A DNA stretch of 64,000 nucleotides, from the NCBI GenBank assembly GCA_021234155.1, contig JAJEKV010000047.1:3793323-3857322 (forward strand). The letters run 5' to 3'. The DNA comes from Isoetes taiwanensis. Its lineage: Eukaryota; Streptophyta; Lycopodiopsida; Isoetales; Isoetaceae. Shown here one piece after another: positions 1 to 12,923 of this stretch; the stretch's first letter is position 1; each line of letters starts with the position of its first letter. The position numbers and the translations under genes were made by a program. The notes under the pieces were generated by a model, which was not told the DNA's origin, did not search any database, and worked only from the letters and a program-made list of their open reading frames with translations.

Positions 1-3000
1 CATTTTGCACAGCATCACTATTCTTCTTGTCTTAGATGGCATGGCATCATCGAATAGTACTTAATGGGCCCGTAATAAAACTGCAAAAATGTACTTCCTT
101 TGCCATTAGAAACTTCTGGTGTAATTTAGTTAGTTCGTTGCTGCAAAAAGATGTGCAAGCTTCCATGAACAACAAAGAACATTGTTTGCATTTACAATTC
201 TGCAAAATATGATCTTTATCAGGTTTCATGGGGATATGGAATGTGTCATCTAGTAGTAATAGTTGTTATAATGCTAGTAGTGGTAATTAGTTCTTATTGT
301 TGTTCTACCATCTGTTTCAAGCTTGTACTCGTGAACTTATTGGTTCAAGTTCCCATTTTGTAAGCAAGCATTGTATATAAGGACTGTTGGATGCTAATGA
401 ATTACAACAGACATTTTGATTAACAGAAGGTTGACCATGCTGTTCCTTCCCAGCAGCTTAGCTTATATATATTGATCATTTTAACTATTTGCTCTTCTTG
501 ACTCCTTTATGGCGTCAGTATGGTCACATGCAGTAAACTGGATCTTCTTGCCAGCATATGCAATTCAGCAGCATTCGTAAGTGCTTTATTTTGGGGCACA
601 CTGTGTGCTCCAAGTGATTCAAAGCTGTAAATGTTCCAATTCATATTAGAAACAACAGGTTACTTCTATGCTTTTCTCCATTCTATGCCACATAGAACAT
701 GTGTTTGCAGGAGGCAATAGGATGCTAGTTAATTACCTTGGAATTTTCTCAACAAAGATGAATGTGTCTAATTCAAATGCAGGGAAAAATGACAAAGGCA
801 TGCCATCTCAAACTATGGCAGAATCTTCGTTGACTGCCCATCACATGTAATGTCTTGTCCTTTTCTGTTTGTAGTTCTCTTCATTGACCATCCGATTTAA
901 GCAGATGCATTAAATGGCTGGAAATTGCTACCAGGACCACCTTAACATGGCAATTTTAAAGATTGTAAAAATTCTCAAGTTTCCATATCAGTGTAGCAGC
1001 AGGACCAATGTAAGAGATTTTATTTTAAACTTACTTCTAGTTTGTCCTATGCCTACTTCTTTATTGTTGATAGCCTTGCATTTGAGATAGATTTGACTTA
1101 GTGTAACAACCGTCTGCAAATGCATTTGAAGATGCATCAGATTCTTGAGATTGCATCTCCAAACATTGCATTTGTATTGGTTTTTGTGATACATCTGCAA
1201 TACATTTTGTATGCTTGCAGAAACAAGATCTGTTTGCATTAGTGTACAATGCTTTAGAATTAAGTACAACATCACCTCTGCCTAAAGGTATGTAACATGT
1301 CTTCACTCTCTGCCTTCAACTTCAGTCCTCAGTTTTCAATCTGTTTTCAATCATGAACGTATTATGAAATTGGAGGACGCAGTGCAGCAGCATCATAGCA
1401 GCATAGCAGGATTTTCTAAAGCACAGGGAATGTAGGCCTTTAATGCCTGGACAAGGCAGACATGCTCCTGCAATATTATGCTACTGTGACATAGATTAGA
1501 ATGGACAGAAGATGTCAAAAAGCAGAAAACAACAGCCTCAATCTTTGCTCTCCAGAGAAGTCCTGTTCCTTAACCATTTGGACAGAATGGACCAAGCTCT
1601 TGTAGAAGCTACACTCCTGTTGAAGAACAGCCAGGACTTGTAAAAATATACAAGTATAGGATGACATTTACATATATTGCTTTTATAGATGTCATTTTGA
1701 TGTCTGAAGTTGTCCTAATAATATCAATGCAAGGCAAAATAAGTTTGGTGGACAAGATTGCAAATATGGATGTCATTTTGATGTCCTAATATGAATGCGC
1801 AACAAAACAAGTTTGGTGGATATTTGAAACCCCTTGGACATGACCATTGAGCTCCTATAACATGTATATTTTATGCATCCTACCTTGTTTGAATAATTTG
1901 AGTATAAAATTTATATTGTTAACTACGTTATGTATGGCTAACATTCTTATTTACTTTGTAATCTGGTCTTAGATTAAAAACACATTTAGCTTACAATTAA
2001 GAAAATCAACTTCCGAACCCGATAAAACAATATCTACTTCCTAATAACCACAGTTGAATGACACTAAATTCATAAATGCCTAACTTACAATCTTTCTTGC
2101 AATTCTAGCATATCCACGTCGCACCTTCACCTCACCAAAACCTCACGTCGCACATCCACCTCACCAAAATCTAAGAGGATGTACTACAGGCTATAAGATT
2201 TTCAATTTTAAAAATCCAAAGCAGTCTAATGACATCAAGCTTAAATAAAAACTTAGCAAGTCTTACCTTGCTAAAGCCTTCTGGTGTGCCCTTTGCTAGT
2301 TTCTTTTTTTTTTGAGAAATTCTAATTGTAATTTATTGCCTATACAAAATTATAATTGCAATTCCTGTATGCGGTGGTTGCTTTTAGGATAGTGAACTTT
2401 CAATTTCAATGGGTGTTAATTGTCATAGAATATTCCAAATAGGTAAAATGATACTTATGAACGTTTTGTCACTTTATGTCAAAAGGCAACAAGACCTCTT
2501 GCTTCTATTATAAATTGCCAATGTCTCTATCCTTAGAAATTGCTTGCTTCTATTATAAATTGCCAATGTTCTAGGGATCTGTAATTTAACGGGTATAGCA
2601 TCTTACATCCAAAGTCTCTAGACCTCTTGAAGCTTCTTCATATAGATTTGCTTAACAAGTTTGTTTTGATGGCTTTGTAAACACTCCAAAGGCAGGACCT
2701 AGTGTGGTGTTTTGTGGTCCGTTCACTTAGGTTGCTTTTGTCTAAGGTCTTCCTCTTTGTTTATGGAATTAACATATGAAGTTGTGGGTGCCTTGAATGT
2801 ACAAGGTTGCACTGGTTTTAGAGTTAGTTGCAGCCGTTTCAATTCCTTTTAGGCTGTGTTGTTCCCAACCCTGCAGTTCTGCTAGTAAATTTTTTTTGTT
2901 TGTTTTACAGCGATCATACGCGTGGTTACAAAATATGTTTAAGAGATACGCTCACACTATTCACCAATAGAACCAGCTTGCTCTAATAAATGGCTATATG

Positions 3001-3001
3001 G
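1..3001. other. No gene recognised; two short tandem duplications
   Basis: I see no recognisable coding exon, RNA gene or TE domain here. There are two local duplications. A segment beginning GATGTCATTTTGATGTC at 1688-1752 recurs at 1769-1820, and both copies end in AAGTTTGGTGGA. A 23-base segment at 2499-2521 (CTTGCTTCTATTATAAATTG...) recurs at 2543-2565. The open frames present are short, and none shows a known motif or a family-like composition. Confidence 0.5.
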
Positions 3002-3146
3002 CTATGAGACGCTTCTCTGGCCCGTTGCCCTTTGCAAATCGTTTCTAGGCGCTTTGCTGAAGAAAACGAAAGAGAGAGCTTCACTAGTGTATGGCAAAAA
3101 TTCGAGATTAAACCTCTCTGCAGAGAGAAAGAAAAGGGGAAAAATC

Positions 3147-3351
3147 ATGAAATTCTTGGAGTCTGAAAGTTTAGAGCAGAATCCTTTGTTCTGCTCTGCA
3201 ACATGTCCTGGAAAACTCATTTCTTTTACAGCCGCGAATACAGCTCAATGCCAAGCTTTTGACGCCAAAAACATGGAGAGTTCTGTCTTGTCTTCTGAGA
3301 GTGTAGCCCACAAAAAGGGCACAAATGCTCGAGCTTCTGCTGCTGATCCAG
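3147..3351 (+). CDS. Possible first coding exon of an unknown gene
   Basis: An ATG at 3147 opens a frame of about 68 codons (MKFLESESLEQNPLFC...) that ends at a good splice donor, CAG|GTGAGC, at 3351/3352. Frames extend in both directions around it (3054-3362 is open). The composition is protein-like (Ser, Glu, Cys, Ala), but I recognise no domain and found no following exon. It lies just downstream of the 3' end of KDSB and on the opposite strand, so it could be a separate gene converging on KDSB or simply chance. Weak call. Confidence 0.2.
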
Positions 3352-3362
3352 GTGAGCCTTGA

Positions 3363-4228
3363 GGACATAATTTGTTGCAATATTTCCTGATTTGTAAGAT
3401 GGTAGGGATATTCTCCTCCTTTTTGCTTTGTTTTAAGACCTAGCCCTTTAGATCTCTGTCACACCCGTTTGTTTTCCTCACACCCTTTTGTTTTCCCAAT
3501 GGTTCTGCCTTCAACTGGTCTTTAAGGAAAACATGCGTCAGCTGGATCGTCCAAAACTTTTGGTTTTGAACAAGCTTGAACTGTCGGAGGTTGATTCGTA
3601 GGCAGAATGGGGCAACAAGGGAGTGGGGCCAAAAGGTTCTTGGGTCAGAGGTTCTTGTAATGGGACCAGAATAGGCAACAAGGAAGGGGCGTGGAATAGG
3701 CCAATACACATCTGGTTTGGTTTTGTGTGTGCAAATTTGCAGGAGTTTTTTGCGATATTTTAAAACTCTGGCCAATTCTACCCCCACTGCAGAATCCACT
3801 AAGGATTTGAAAGGGCTTCTCATAATCATGTGGCTTCTCGAGCTGCTGCCTATCCTCTGGTACAGATTGATAATTTCAGAAGCCCAAGCATGAGGTTGTT
3901 GCTCCATTTCTATCAGCAAATTGCTAGTTATTTGGCAAATCCTTCTTTACACTAGAATAACCTGCCTTGCCCTCCTGCTGCTGTTGAACCTTCGAGCTTT
4001 TCCAAGCCGCCCTAAGCCGCCTTAACCTCTGAGCTTTTTGAGCTTTGAAGTTTGCCAATGGTCCATATACTAAAAAAAAACTTCTTTTTTTTGTTAAACC
4101 TTTCTTTTTCCCAACCAAAACGTTTTGAAAAGCATTTTCCAAACGTAATAAGTACAAGTTAAAACTTGAATTTTCTAGGACAATATACATGAAAGAACTT
4201 GAAATCCATTCCTCTAAAGTCAAAATAT
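3363..4228. other. Spacer 3' of KDSB, no gene recognised
   Basis: This is the region just beyond the KDSB stop codon (4229), so it should include the KDSB 3' UTR on the minus strand. A 159-codon open frame lies at 3440-3919 on the minus strand, but it shows no family motif and I do not call it. There is a T/A-rich tract at about 4070-4110. Confidence 0.4.
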
Positions 4229-7200
4229 CTAGGCCACATGTTGTTCCTTCATGAGTGCTTCAATTTTTTGTATATCACTTGGAACATCTACACCATGTGC
4301 ATCATGGTCAACCTTAATCACCTGCATACATAGTACAAATGTAAATGCAAATAGTTTAAACCATCCTAAAATACACCAATAGCCAATCTAAAACTGTTAG
4401 CTTATTTTTTAAAATAACCTATAGGTATTATCTAGCGTTATTGGTTCAAATAAACTAGCTACTGTCCATTGCTAACTATCCCTGCCGCACCTAATCTCGT
4501 TCAGAAATTCATGCACATAATGTCTTCGTAATTCCAATGCGATCCTTTGGTGAATGTTACAAGTAGGTACACCCACTAGGATTCAATATCAAACATCATT
4601 TGGCAATTTTCTTTTGCGACCTAAAGAAGATTGTAATTGTACTCTTCACGAAAAGTGGATTCACATGTACACCCCAAAACTGAGAGGTCCAATTTGGTTG
4701 CAGCTACTCAAACGTTGAGTTATAATGCTAAGTAAGTAGTTAATTGGGCATGTGCAACTAAACATATTTGGATGTGTTCCAGGGCCTACACAAAGCGCCT
4801 AAGATTCATGTGCACCTTAAGATGTTTTGGACATCACCGGTACAGTTAAATTAGAAATATCTTCCAACCTCTAATCTATTTTCAGTTCGGAATGGATCAT
4901 GATTGTATCGTTGGAAGAGGTCAAGCAATGTTCTATGATGCTGATCCTAGATATGCACTGGATTTAGACGGACTTTATAGGCTTCTATTTCATCCTGCTC
5001 TCATGTAGCTGGACAGATCAAATTATTACATGAGTTCAAGAATCCATAATCTAAGGGAGGCAATGCATGCCAATTCGGCAGCCTATCTCAGTAGCATTAC
5101 CACGCAGGGTTTCAAGGGTTTTTAAAATCATCCGTTCGGATATCTGCCACCTGATTGCCAAGCTTTTGAAGTCTTTCCCTTAGTCTCATGTTTTGAAAAT
5201 CCTCTAGAAATTTCACAACATTGCAGAAAAATATCGTGCAGCACATCCAACACATTGGTATATGCAATGGTAGAAAGTATGTCCTAAAACAATTTTCTGA
5301 TTTACCAGATGCATCACTGAGAGGAGACAATATTGAAGTTGACAATGATCAAAATATCAACTTCCATATTGTTGTTCCCTATGCTGATTCTCAAAATGAA
5401 GTTGCTGAGAGAGGAAACATTGATTTCCACAGGGGCATGGTGGCTCAACGGGGTTGCCCAAGTATTTTTTATCAGATTACATTATAAATGAGGAAACAAC
5501 CAGGAAAATTTTGAAGTAAAAACTTATGAGATTTGTATGTTGGAAAATTGAATAACACGGCTGTGAAGACAACTTTCCTCCTCAAGACAATGCCATGCAG
5601 CCAGAAGAAAATGTTCAGAAATTTCTTTATCAGGATTTTAAAACATGGCAAACATGTTGATAAACAGCCCACGTCAAGGTGCTTCGGCCTACAATTCATG
5701 AGGAAAGAGAGGATCATCTAAAGGAGTGGAAGCTACTTCAGATCAACTTTGCAGCCAATTTCACAGCCAAGGATCATTCAAGGCTTAAGGTGATTCTTGA
5801 TGGTGTTTTTATTAAAGTAAATCTGCTCATACTTTGATACGTATTCATTGATTTGCAGAGATCTGAGATCTCAACTGATCTATCAAAATAAAGCACAATT
5901 GCTTAACATATTTGATAATCTGAGTGTACGGTCATTCTTTTGACCCATTTGCTGTAATTATTCGAGATCTTAGTTGAAACTGACTTGATTCAAAATGGTT
6001 GGAGTAGATCCTTGAATAAACTTTGACTGGTTCTATCTATAATTCCAGAACGGAAATGTCTTTCAACACTATTTAAATTGGAGAAATTAAGGCGTGTTTA
6101 AGGTTAGAAGTGGTGATAATTATTACAAAGTGTCCTAAAATCCAGAAAGATCCATGAAGGTGATGATCTGTGACCAACTTTCACAACTTATCATATCATA
6201 GCATGATTGTAAAAAGATTGGAATAGATGGTGCTTGATGTATTTCAGGGCTCGAGCCAGGGATAGAGTCAAAGCCAAGATTACAATCAGCGCCAAAACTG
6301 GAATATATTGACACTATATAGTATGATGTTAATCAAAGCAACAGGCAATAATCCACCATTAATCATTGTAATTGGCTTTAGCATCATGTGCTGGAGGGGA
6401 GATTGATCTGCATGAACATTTTGGGTTGTTAAGCCACAGCTGGAAGTATATAGCATACATAGGCTATCCGATTTTATTGATAACATTTTCTTACAAAACA
6501 TAGCAGACTCAAAGCTATACAACAAGTTCAGCATACTAGAAGACATGTCGCATAGGCTGCCCCCAACTTGAAGATCTTTAAGTGACAGGTTTTATTGCTA
6601 ATATTTTTTTCGAAACAATTAGCAGACCCAATGCTATACAACAGTTCAGCATATTGTCTCTAACCTTGGCTTCAAAAGCTGCATATTTACTGCTTAGCAT
6701 CCTTTTATATTCAGCTCTGACTGCAGTTACTGTATCAGGGATAAAATCCAAACCATGTTCTAGGCTTTTGTGCAAAACTTTGCAATCTTCATTATACCAG
6801 CCATTTTGCGGCATCAACCCTTCTTTTACCGCTGCTCTTTGCCTCTTTGGACAGTGTATGAGAAGCGTCACAATAAAGCAAGCATAGGCGAAGATAATAG
6901 AGCCATTTTACCCTACAGCGAGCTCGTCTTATGAATACATAATCATCTTACATGGTCAAATTTAAATGAGCAAGCACCCTGCTTGCCTCCGCCTTTGCGG
7001 GTTTCCCTAGCTTAACTGTGTAAATATCAACAATGCATGCCCCTCTGGCAGGTTTTAGATGGTATCCACTTGATCTATAAACTCAGAAACCTTAGCTTAA
7101 CTGTGTAAATATTAGCGGTGCAGGCCCCTTTGGCAGCTTTTGCATCAATATAGATGGCATCCACTTGATCCATAGACTCAGGCGATCTAATTACGTCATC

Positions 7201-10200
7201 TACAGGCCATTACCAACGCCACGAGGGAAGCAAGTGCACTTCGCTGAATCTGGCCACTTGTATAGTTCATTATAAACCACCAAATTATGTATCAAGCAAG
7301 TTCCAGGAAATAACATCTATATTCTGTCACATGGGCATTTTCTTTTATATCTTCTGGGGTTCTAGATGTACCTGTTTCACAAGAATAAAGACGGAGGATT
7401 CAAGATTGGATCAGAGCTGGCATCATTAAGATGTACTTCATTGTTTATTCGGGCATTAGAGTTCCCCATTGATGGAACATTCTCTCAACGTGAAGAATTT
7501 TACAATGTCCACGTAGAGCTCCAAATTAGGAAGCTCCTGCTGTTATCTCTTTCTTGGTATACTTGGACTGCTACACTACCCCCATCCTTTGAAGATGCTC
7601 TGATTTGGGAGATCTTCCTAAACACTGATTCCCATGAATAGCCTGTAAATTCCCAAGTTTCAGTAATCACCATTATGTCTTTGCCTCTATCTCGTCCGTA
7701 AAATGTACCGGTTCCTTCCATATCTTTCCATTATAATTCCAACTGCCATTGTTACTGAGCCGATAGACCCCGAGTCCTATGATTGATGTTTCTGTCCCCG
7801 ATAATGACTCCTATAATTCACGTTTCTGCCCCCAATAATGACTCGCCATCTCTGTAGAGTGCCCATTTGTTTGCGTCCTGCTTAGGTTCTGCTACCTCCT
7901 ATAAGCATTTACGCTTGTATTAGAGCCGCAAAGAGGTCAAGTCTTCATCCATGAAGACTTGCAGACCTTGGAGACATTTCCTGCTTTTAAGGACGTTTTT
8001 TGTTTTTCTGTTTTTAAGGGTGTTTCTAATGTAAGGCTGTTTCAATGTGAGGCTGTTTTAAACTTGAAGATCAGTAGATGAGAGCCTCCACGCGCACTCT
8101 ACCCCATGGTCTGCAATACCCAATATGCCTGGGCTGTTAAGGGATCCGAAGTGGAATTTAGTTCAACTAATGTTAGGTGCTTCCTCCACTCCTTTGTTCT
8201 TCCTCAAGAGTTGCACTGATAGTGCTATTCATCTCCTTGTGAGGCTTCTTCACAAGGTCCATCCACTTGCTTGTTTCCTGTTGATGTCTCCTCTAATGCT
8301 CTCAACTCCTTGAGATTATCCCTAAACTGTTCTAAAGTGTATTGATGGCCTCAGGCTGTGAGGTTTCCTGAGGACCAGCCAATTTTTCCAATTCCAACCC
8401 TTAGGGCCAAGGCTATGAGCCGCTTTTGAATCTGGTTGATCTTGAAGTTGAAGCTGAGGACCTGCTCTTCAAGGAAATTCAATCGTTCTATGATCCGATG
8501 AAAATCCTTTCGAGGGATTCCCCTTGCTACGAAGTATGGGGAGTTCCACTGTTCGTTGGTAGGGCTTCTAACAAAATTCTCATTTTTAGTCGGCCGAATT
8601 TCGATCTGCATGATTGGATGTTCCTCAATCGGAGCAGTCCCATTGAGGAATTGCAGGTTAGGTCACGTGGGCGATTAGGTCAGCACCTAAAGAGGGATGA
8701 AAATGAAAAAATGTAACCTGTTATGGATTTTCTGTACTCAATGTCACTTTGTAACCATGTGAACATTTGAAATAGAGCGAGGTCGAGTTAAAGTAGAAAT
8801 TTTTTTCTGATTTTGTACTATTCTGGTTTTGGATGTTGCATGAACCTTGTGAGTATGCCAACTCCATACGCTAGATCAGGGCAAATTACTGTGAGGTAGA
8901 GGAGACCTCCCACTAACTGCCTATGAGCGCGGAGCCTTCATCTTCCTCAGCAGGTTCAAGGGTCAGTTGTTGACCTGGTTCATAAGGTGTGAGAAAAGGT
9001 CTACAATCTGTCATACAAAATCAATCAAGCATAGAGAAATGAGATGTATATATCAGAGTCTTGCTGCCAAGTGAATAGACTTCCTAAGGAACCTAGGATC
9101 ATTCAAATCAGAGAAATTGGTGCCAAAAACTCAGAGAAATCAGTGCCAAAATCTTGAGATCTACGCAAGATCATTGGATTGTTTTCTCAACGTTTCTTGA
9201 AAGATTTGAAAATGTTTCTTGCCACTGAGCTATTTTGCTCTCAAGAGTTGCCAGATCTATAGATCTGTACCGTTGTTGATAGATCTTGTCTTCAATCTTG
9301 AGAATTGTGTTCTACAACACACACGGTTGATATTCATTTTTGAGTTCTATGAGTCTTTATCATACTGATCCCTGGAAGTAGTTTAGGCATCTTAATCTAT
9401 TGGATGCTGAAACTTGTTTTATATGGGGAACTGCTTTTGAGACTAATCTCAGTTTAAGAGATCTAGAGATGTTTTTGTAGAAAATTGGAATCCTCTTAAT
9501 CCAGATGACAAAAAAAAGACATGTATGCACTTGATCATCTTCAGGCTTGTGTTTCTACTGAATTTTAGAGAGACGTTAAAGAATTCAAGACATTTCAGAA
9601 GGCATTTGTTTTCTTCAAGCAGTATGTTTGCAACAAGAAGGTGAAGGCAGCAACATGATCAGAGGCAGAGGCAAAATTCTCAGACCATGTCAAATTTTCA
9701 TCTACAATCAAAGCCTTGAGAACTGAGAAGAGTATGTTCAGCCCAAAGGCATTTATAGAGAGCTTATTGTGCCTTATGCTCATTCTCAAAACGATGTAGA
9801 AGAACGGAAGAATATAAGACTAATGGATTGGCTTGAAGTGCGCTCAATGCAATAGTTACCTCCACAGTTTTGATCTGAGGAACTGCAAGCTTATATTTCC
9901 AACAGGGAACCTTAAACCCTAAACCTATATGAAAGTAGGACGCCCAAAAATATGCCTTATTATACAAGCAACATGGAACTGGAAAAATGCCTTTATGGGC
10001 TTTCTATAAATGTCAAGCAACATGAAATTGGAAAATGTTAATTACATGCATAGTTATGAGGTAGTATCTTACATATCCTTTTTATCCTTACATATAGTTT
10101 AAGCATTACCTTCATCTTGTAGCCATTTTCCAACACCTTAAGTTGTTCTAAATCCTCCTCTAGTTGCAGAGGTGTTGGTGGCATCCTAGGATATATTGCC

Positions 10201-12923
10201 AAAAACTTCGCATCATAGCACTAAGATCATCATTCAAACATAACCCACCAGAATCACTTTGATAAGCCATATAATCTAATGGACCAGTATGATAAAGACA
10301 ATACCTGGATACCCAGATGTAAAAGGTAGGGAAACCTAGGATTAACAGCTCCTTTTCTGCAGCAATTTAGAACATTCATAACTGGGTTAGGACAAAAATT
10401 GCAGGACTTGAACTTGATGACCAATCAGCTGACACGCACTTGTTGTATGGAAGGACACCTCTTGAAAAGTATATAGCATATCCATGTATATCAACTATGC
10501 ACTTTACTCTATTCGGATCATCAGCATCTTCTGGTTTTAAGTCAGTCACGGCTGTACTGAACATGGCGTCAGGTGCATTCTGCAAAACATCCAAAAAGCC
10601 AGAAAGTTCTGAAAACAACCTCAGTACATTAAAGATGATGTACATATGTTTAGATCTTAAGATCTATTTCCAAAAGAATCTACCTAGTAGAACCAATTCT
10701 TTCTTATATAAATTTAACAAAGATAAAAGACATAAGATTTAAACATTGTGAAAGATGGACAACGAGGTTGAAAGGGTAGTATGAGACTGCAGCATGGGTG
10801 AATACGAAACCCATGGTAGCCAATTACGATCTAGAATAGCTTTATGTATTCTAAACAGCAAATTTTACCAGAAATGATAGATGTATTAAAAAAAAAAAAT
10901 CTAGTGAGTGCAGTCAGGAAATTGCACTCGCCTCTCCAGAAGGTCAAGAGAAGACAATTTTAGGAATGCCCATAAATTATGCTGCTGAACCAGCCACCAA
11001 GCCCAAAGCACTTTAAAGTAAGGGTATTTGTTCAAGATTTTATCAATTCGTATCAGTGTGGCCCCTGGGATACCCGGGATTAAAACCTGGCTTTGCTACC
11101 AAATCTCACGGACAAATTTGGGTAAGGGTATTTGTTCGAGATCTTATCAATTAGTATCAGAGCGGCCCTCAAGACACAGGATTGAAACCTGGCTTTGATA
11201 CCAATTGATAAGGTATATGTTCGAGATGTTATCAAATTTCTCACAAAATCCTTCCCAAATCCCACATCCAACCATGGTGCCATCACCTAAACGAACATTA
11301 AAATGCCAGCTTAAGCCCAGGCGCTCACTTTTGGTCAATGATACTATATCAGCAGGACCAAGAACAATATAAGAAATAAACATTGTTTTAACATCAAATA
11401 AATCTGAGATATCCAACAGACAATCTGATCTGTAAATTGATAATATGAATTATGAGCAAATATGTGCATAAAGACTGCCATGTCGCATATAGCTACCATG
11501 TCAACACTGCAGGATATTGTCTGATATATTACTTTCTGAGAATCTTAACATAAATTACTTTCTGAGAATCTCAACAAAGAGTTTTCCATGATCGCAATCG
11601 CCTTCTGAATTAAGTGCCATACTTTAATACTATATTTTCATGTGAAATTAATTATGTATCAGCTATGCTACCATAGAAGATAACATAAGGAAAGGTGAAA
11701 AGTAAGCAGGTCTAAAGCACTGATTTTATTCTTTTATAGCAGTTATTTAACGCACTTACTACAAGCATATGAGGGCCGTAAGCCAAGTAAAGTTCACGCT
11801 TTTTCCCCTCTGAACTTGACTCATATAGCTTAAGAAGGGTAGATAAGCAACAGCTATTTCATGCATGTGATTGCCAAGCTCTGGCAAAACAAGGTCTGGC
11901 AGTCAAGAAAGACATAAATGTATGTTATGCTAACCACTTGCAGAAAGATATAAGGTATTCGCATAAAAATATGGAAGTACAAAACAACTTAATCGAGCAA
12001 GTGACTTATTTTCTAACGATATACATAAAGGATAACAAACAAAATGCTTTTAAACAGGTTTCTTAAAAATGACCACTGTAAGTTTACCTGCAGCGCCTGG
12101 ACAACACCATCAATGACATCAGGGTCAATTAGTGGCTCGTCACCTTGAATGTTCACAACAAGGTCAAATTTCTGTTTCAGTTTTGCCAGTGCTTCATTGC
12201 AACGCTCTGTACCTGATATTGTACTATGCTTGTTTAGTAAAATAACTAGCCACCCTTATACGACTCAGTTATTACATCAGCCGATATACCGTTTGGACAA
12301 GTCTTTGAAGTCATTATCACATCAGCCCCAAAAGCTATGCAGCATTTGGCAATTCTTTCATCATCTGTTGCTATGACTGCAGCAAATAAGTATGATCAGA
12401 GGAATCAGAGGTCTAGAAGCTAAGCAGGGCCAGGCTTACCCACGGAGGCCAAAGTTTTGGCAAGTTTTGCCTGCTCCCATGTCCTCTGCAACCAAAGTGG
12501 CCTAACTTCAGCCTCATTGCACCACTAATAAGAAGGAACGTGAAATTTTGTCCCTTAAAAATCTGTTCAGGCTTGAATCATTATTCCGACCTCCAATTTA
12601 AAATATCCATCATAAAGAGAGATCTATATACCACATGAATTGCTATGAAAAATTAGATCTAGCCTGCGCTGCAGTTATGTATGCTAATATGACCTGCATT
12701 TTTCACACAATGCACAATCCCTCACCTGGATCATTGGTTTTCCTAGGATAAGAGCTAAGGGCTTCCCGTCGAAACGGGAAGACGAGTAGCGAGCAGGAAT
12801 GATACCAATGGCTTTGCAACGGAATCGGCAGCGATGGTGATAAATAAGGGCAGCTGCAGCAATGCCAATGCCAGTCACAGCGATTGCTCCATGGATGAGC
12901 CATCCCTTACTGCTGGATCTCAT
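4229..12923 (-). CDS. KDSB: CMP-KDO synthetase (3-deoxy-manno-octulosonate cytidylyltransferase), 8 exons, intact
   Basis: The product couples CTP and KDO to give CMP-KDO, the donor for KDO in pectic rhamnogalacturonan II. Plant homologues carry an N-terminal membrane anchor and have been reported in mitochondria. Exons on the minus strand: 12923 (or 12956)-12726, 12485-12440, 12376-12290, 12212-12088, 10579-10440, 10356-10305, 10220-10110, 4321-4229. All introns are GT-AG and all phases join, giving 283 residues from the inner ATG or 294 from the outer; plant proteins are about 290. Visible features: a hydrophobic anchor (GAIAVTGIGIAAAALIY), the nucleotide-binding motif GIIPARYSSSRFDGKP, then TDDERIAKCC, NGTERCNEAL, NIQGDEPLIDPD, PDAMFSTAVTDLKPED, YAIYFSRGVLPYNK, LEEDLEQLKVLENGYKMK and VDHDAHGVDVPSD, in family order. 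I see no stop or frameshift. I prefer the ATG at 12923 because it aligns with the usual plant start. The last intron is 5.8 kb. Confidence 0.95.
5221..5487 (+). pseudogene. Ty1/copia integrase remnant
   Basis: An 88-codon open frame contains INFHIVVPYADSQNEVAERG. This corresponds to the copia integrase block around the catalytic glutamate, usually of the form (L)xxPYTPQQNGVAERKN. The flanking residues no longer match well, and neither the zinc-binding N-terminus nor the first two catalytic aspartates can be seen. It lies in the last intron of KDSB, on the opposite strand. A similar but separate remnant lies at 9560-9851. Confidence 0.5.
6578..7721 (-). pseudogene. Decayed LINE endonuclease-region remnant
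   Basis: On the minus strand, the frame at 7721-7500 contains DIMVITETW followed by a Gly-rich GGSVAVQVYQ segment. This resembles the first blocks of the APE-type endonuclease of non-LTR retrotransposons (D-I-x-x-x-x-E-T-W, then GG-x-x-V). The frame at 6871-6578 contains WYNEDCK and an RAEYKRMLSSKYAAFEAK stretch, typical of the charged linker between endonuclease and reverse transcriptase. The middle has frameshifts and no reverse transcriptase follows. The identification rests on motif resemblance only. Confidence 0.4.
7007..7190. repeat. Two-copy direct repeat, about 85 bp
   Basis: A segment with TTAGCTTAACTGTGTAAATA, then GCCCCT(C/T)TGGCAG and ATCCACTTGATC, occurs at about 7007-7086 and again at about 7092-7190. 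The second copy has a short insertion (ATCAATATAGATGG). It lies inside the decayed LINE segment in the last intron of KDSB and has probably drifted since a local duplication. Confidence 0.6.
8816..8925 (-). pseudogene. Ty1/copia reverse transcriptase C-terminal remnant
   Basis: On the minus strand one frame reads LVGGLLYLTVICPDLAYGVG and continues ILTRFMQHP. This is the conserved copia block (YRQLVGxLLYLTxTRPDIAYxVxxxSRFM) that lies between reverse transcriptase and RNase H. Just upstream the Y-R of YRQLVG is lost to a small deletion, and a TAG follows the P-K-P-E. Only about 35 codons are recognisable. It may belong to the same old copia copy as the minus-strand frame at 8351-8611, which I could not identify. 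Confidence 0.7.
9560..9851 (+). pseudogene. Ty1/copia integrase core remnant, frameshifted
   Basis: In successive frames the plus strand shows FKQYVCNKKVKAAT with a TGA, IKALRTEKSMFS (position of the IKxLRSDNGGEF block), and then, after a shift, RELIVPYAHSQNDVEERKN and RLMDW..VRSMQ (position of PYTPQQNGVAERKNRTLxEMARSM). The order and spacing match the copia integrase catalytic core. The second catalytic Asp region (SDNGG) has become TEKSM, so it is inactive. It lies in the last intron of KDSB. Confidence 0.75.
11021..11216. repeat. Direct repeat containing a hairpin with tRNA-iMet-PBS-like arms
   Basis: Two diverged direct copies start with AAGGGTATTTGTTC at about 11020 and 11124. In the second copy the arms TTATCAATTAGTATCAGAGC (11144-11163) and GCTTTGATACCAATTGATAA (11192-11211) pair over 18 of 20 positions. 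Each arm contains a sequence close to TGGTATCAGAGC, the complement of initiator-Met tRNA used as primer-binding site by many plant LTR elements. No LTRs are visible around it. It lies in the intron between KDSB exons 4 and 5. Confidence 0.55.

Larger units (their letters stand above)
4322..10109 (-). other. KDSB intron 7, 5.8 kb, filled with transposon debris
   Basis: The intron is bounded by AAGATGAAG|GTAATG at 10110/10109 and TATGCAG|GTGATT at 4322/4321. The other KDSB introns run from about 75 bp to 1.5 kb. The sequence holds two decayed Ty1/copia integrase pieces on the opposite strand, a copia reverse-transcriptase piece, a LINE endonuclease piece and local direct repeats, listed separately. 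The last exon supplies 30 residues including the VDHDAHGVD motif, so correct splicing across this intron is needed for a full-length enzyme. Confidence 0.85.

Noticed and set aside
3440-3919. 159-codon minus-strand frame
   Set aside because: No motif, no splice context and no similarity to neighbours; length alone is not enough in this composition.
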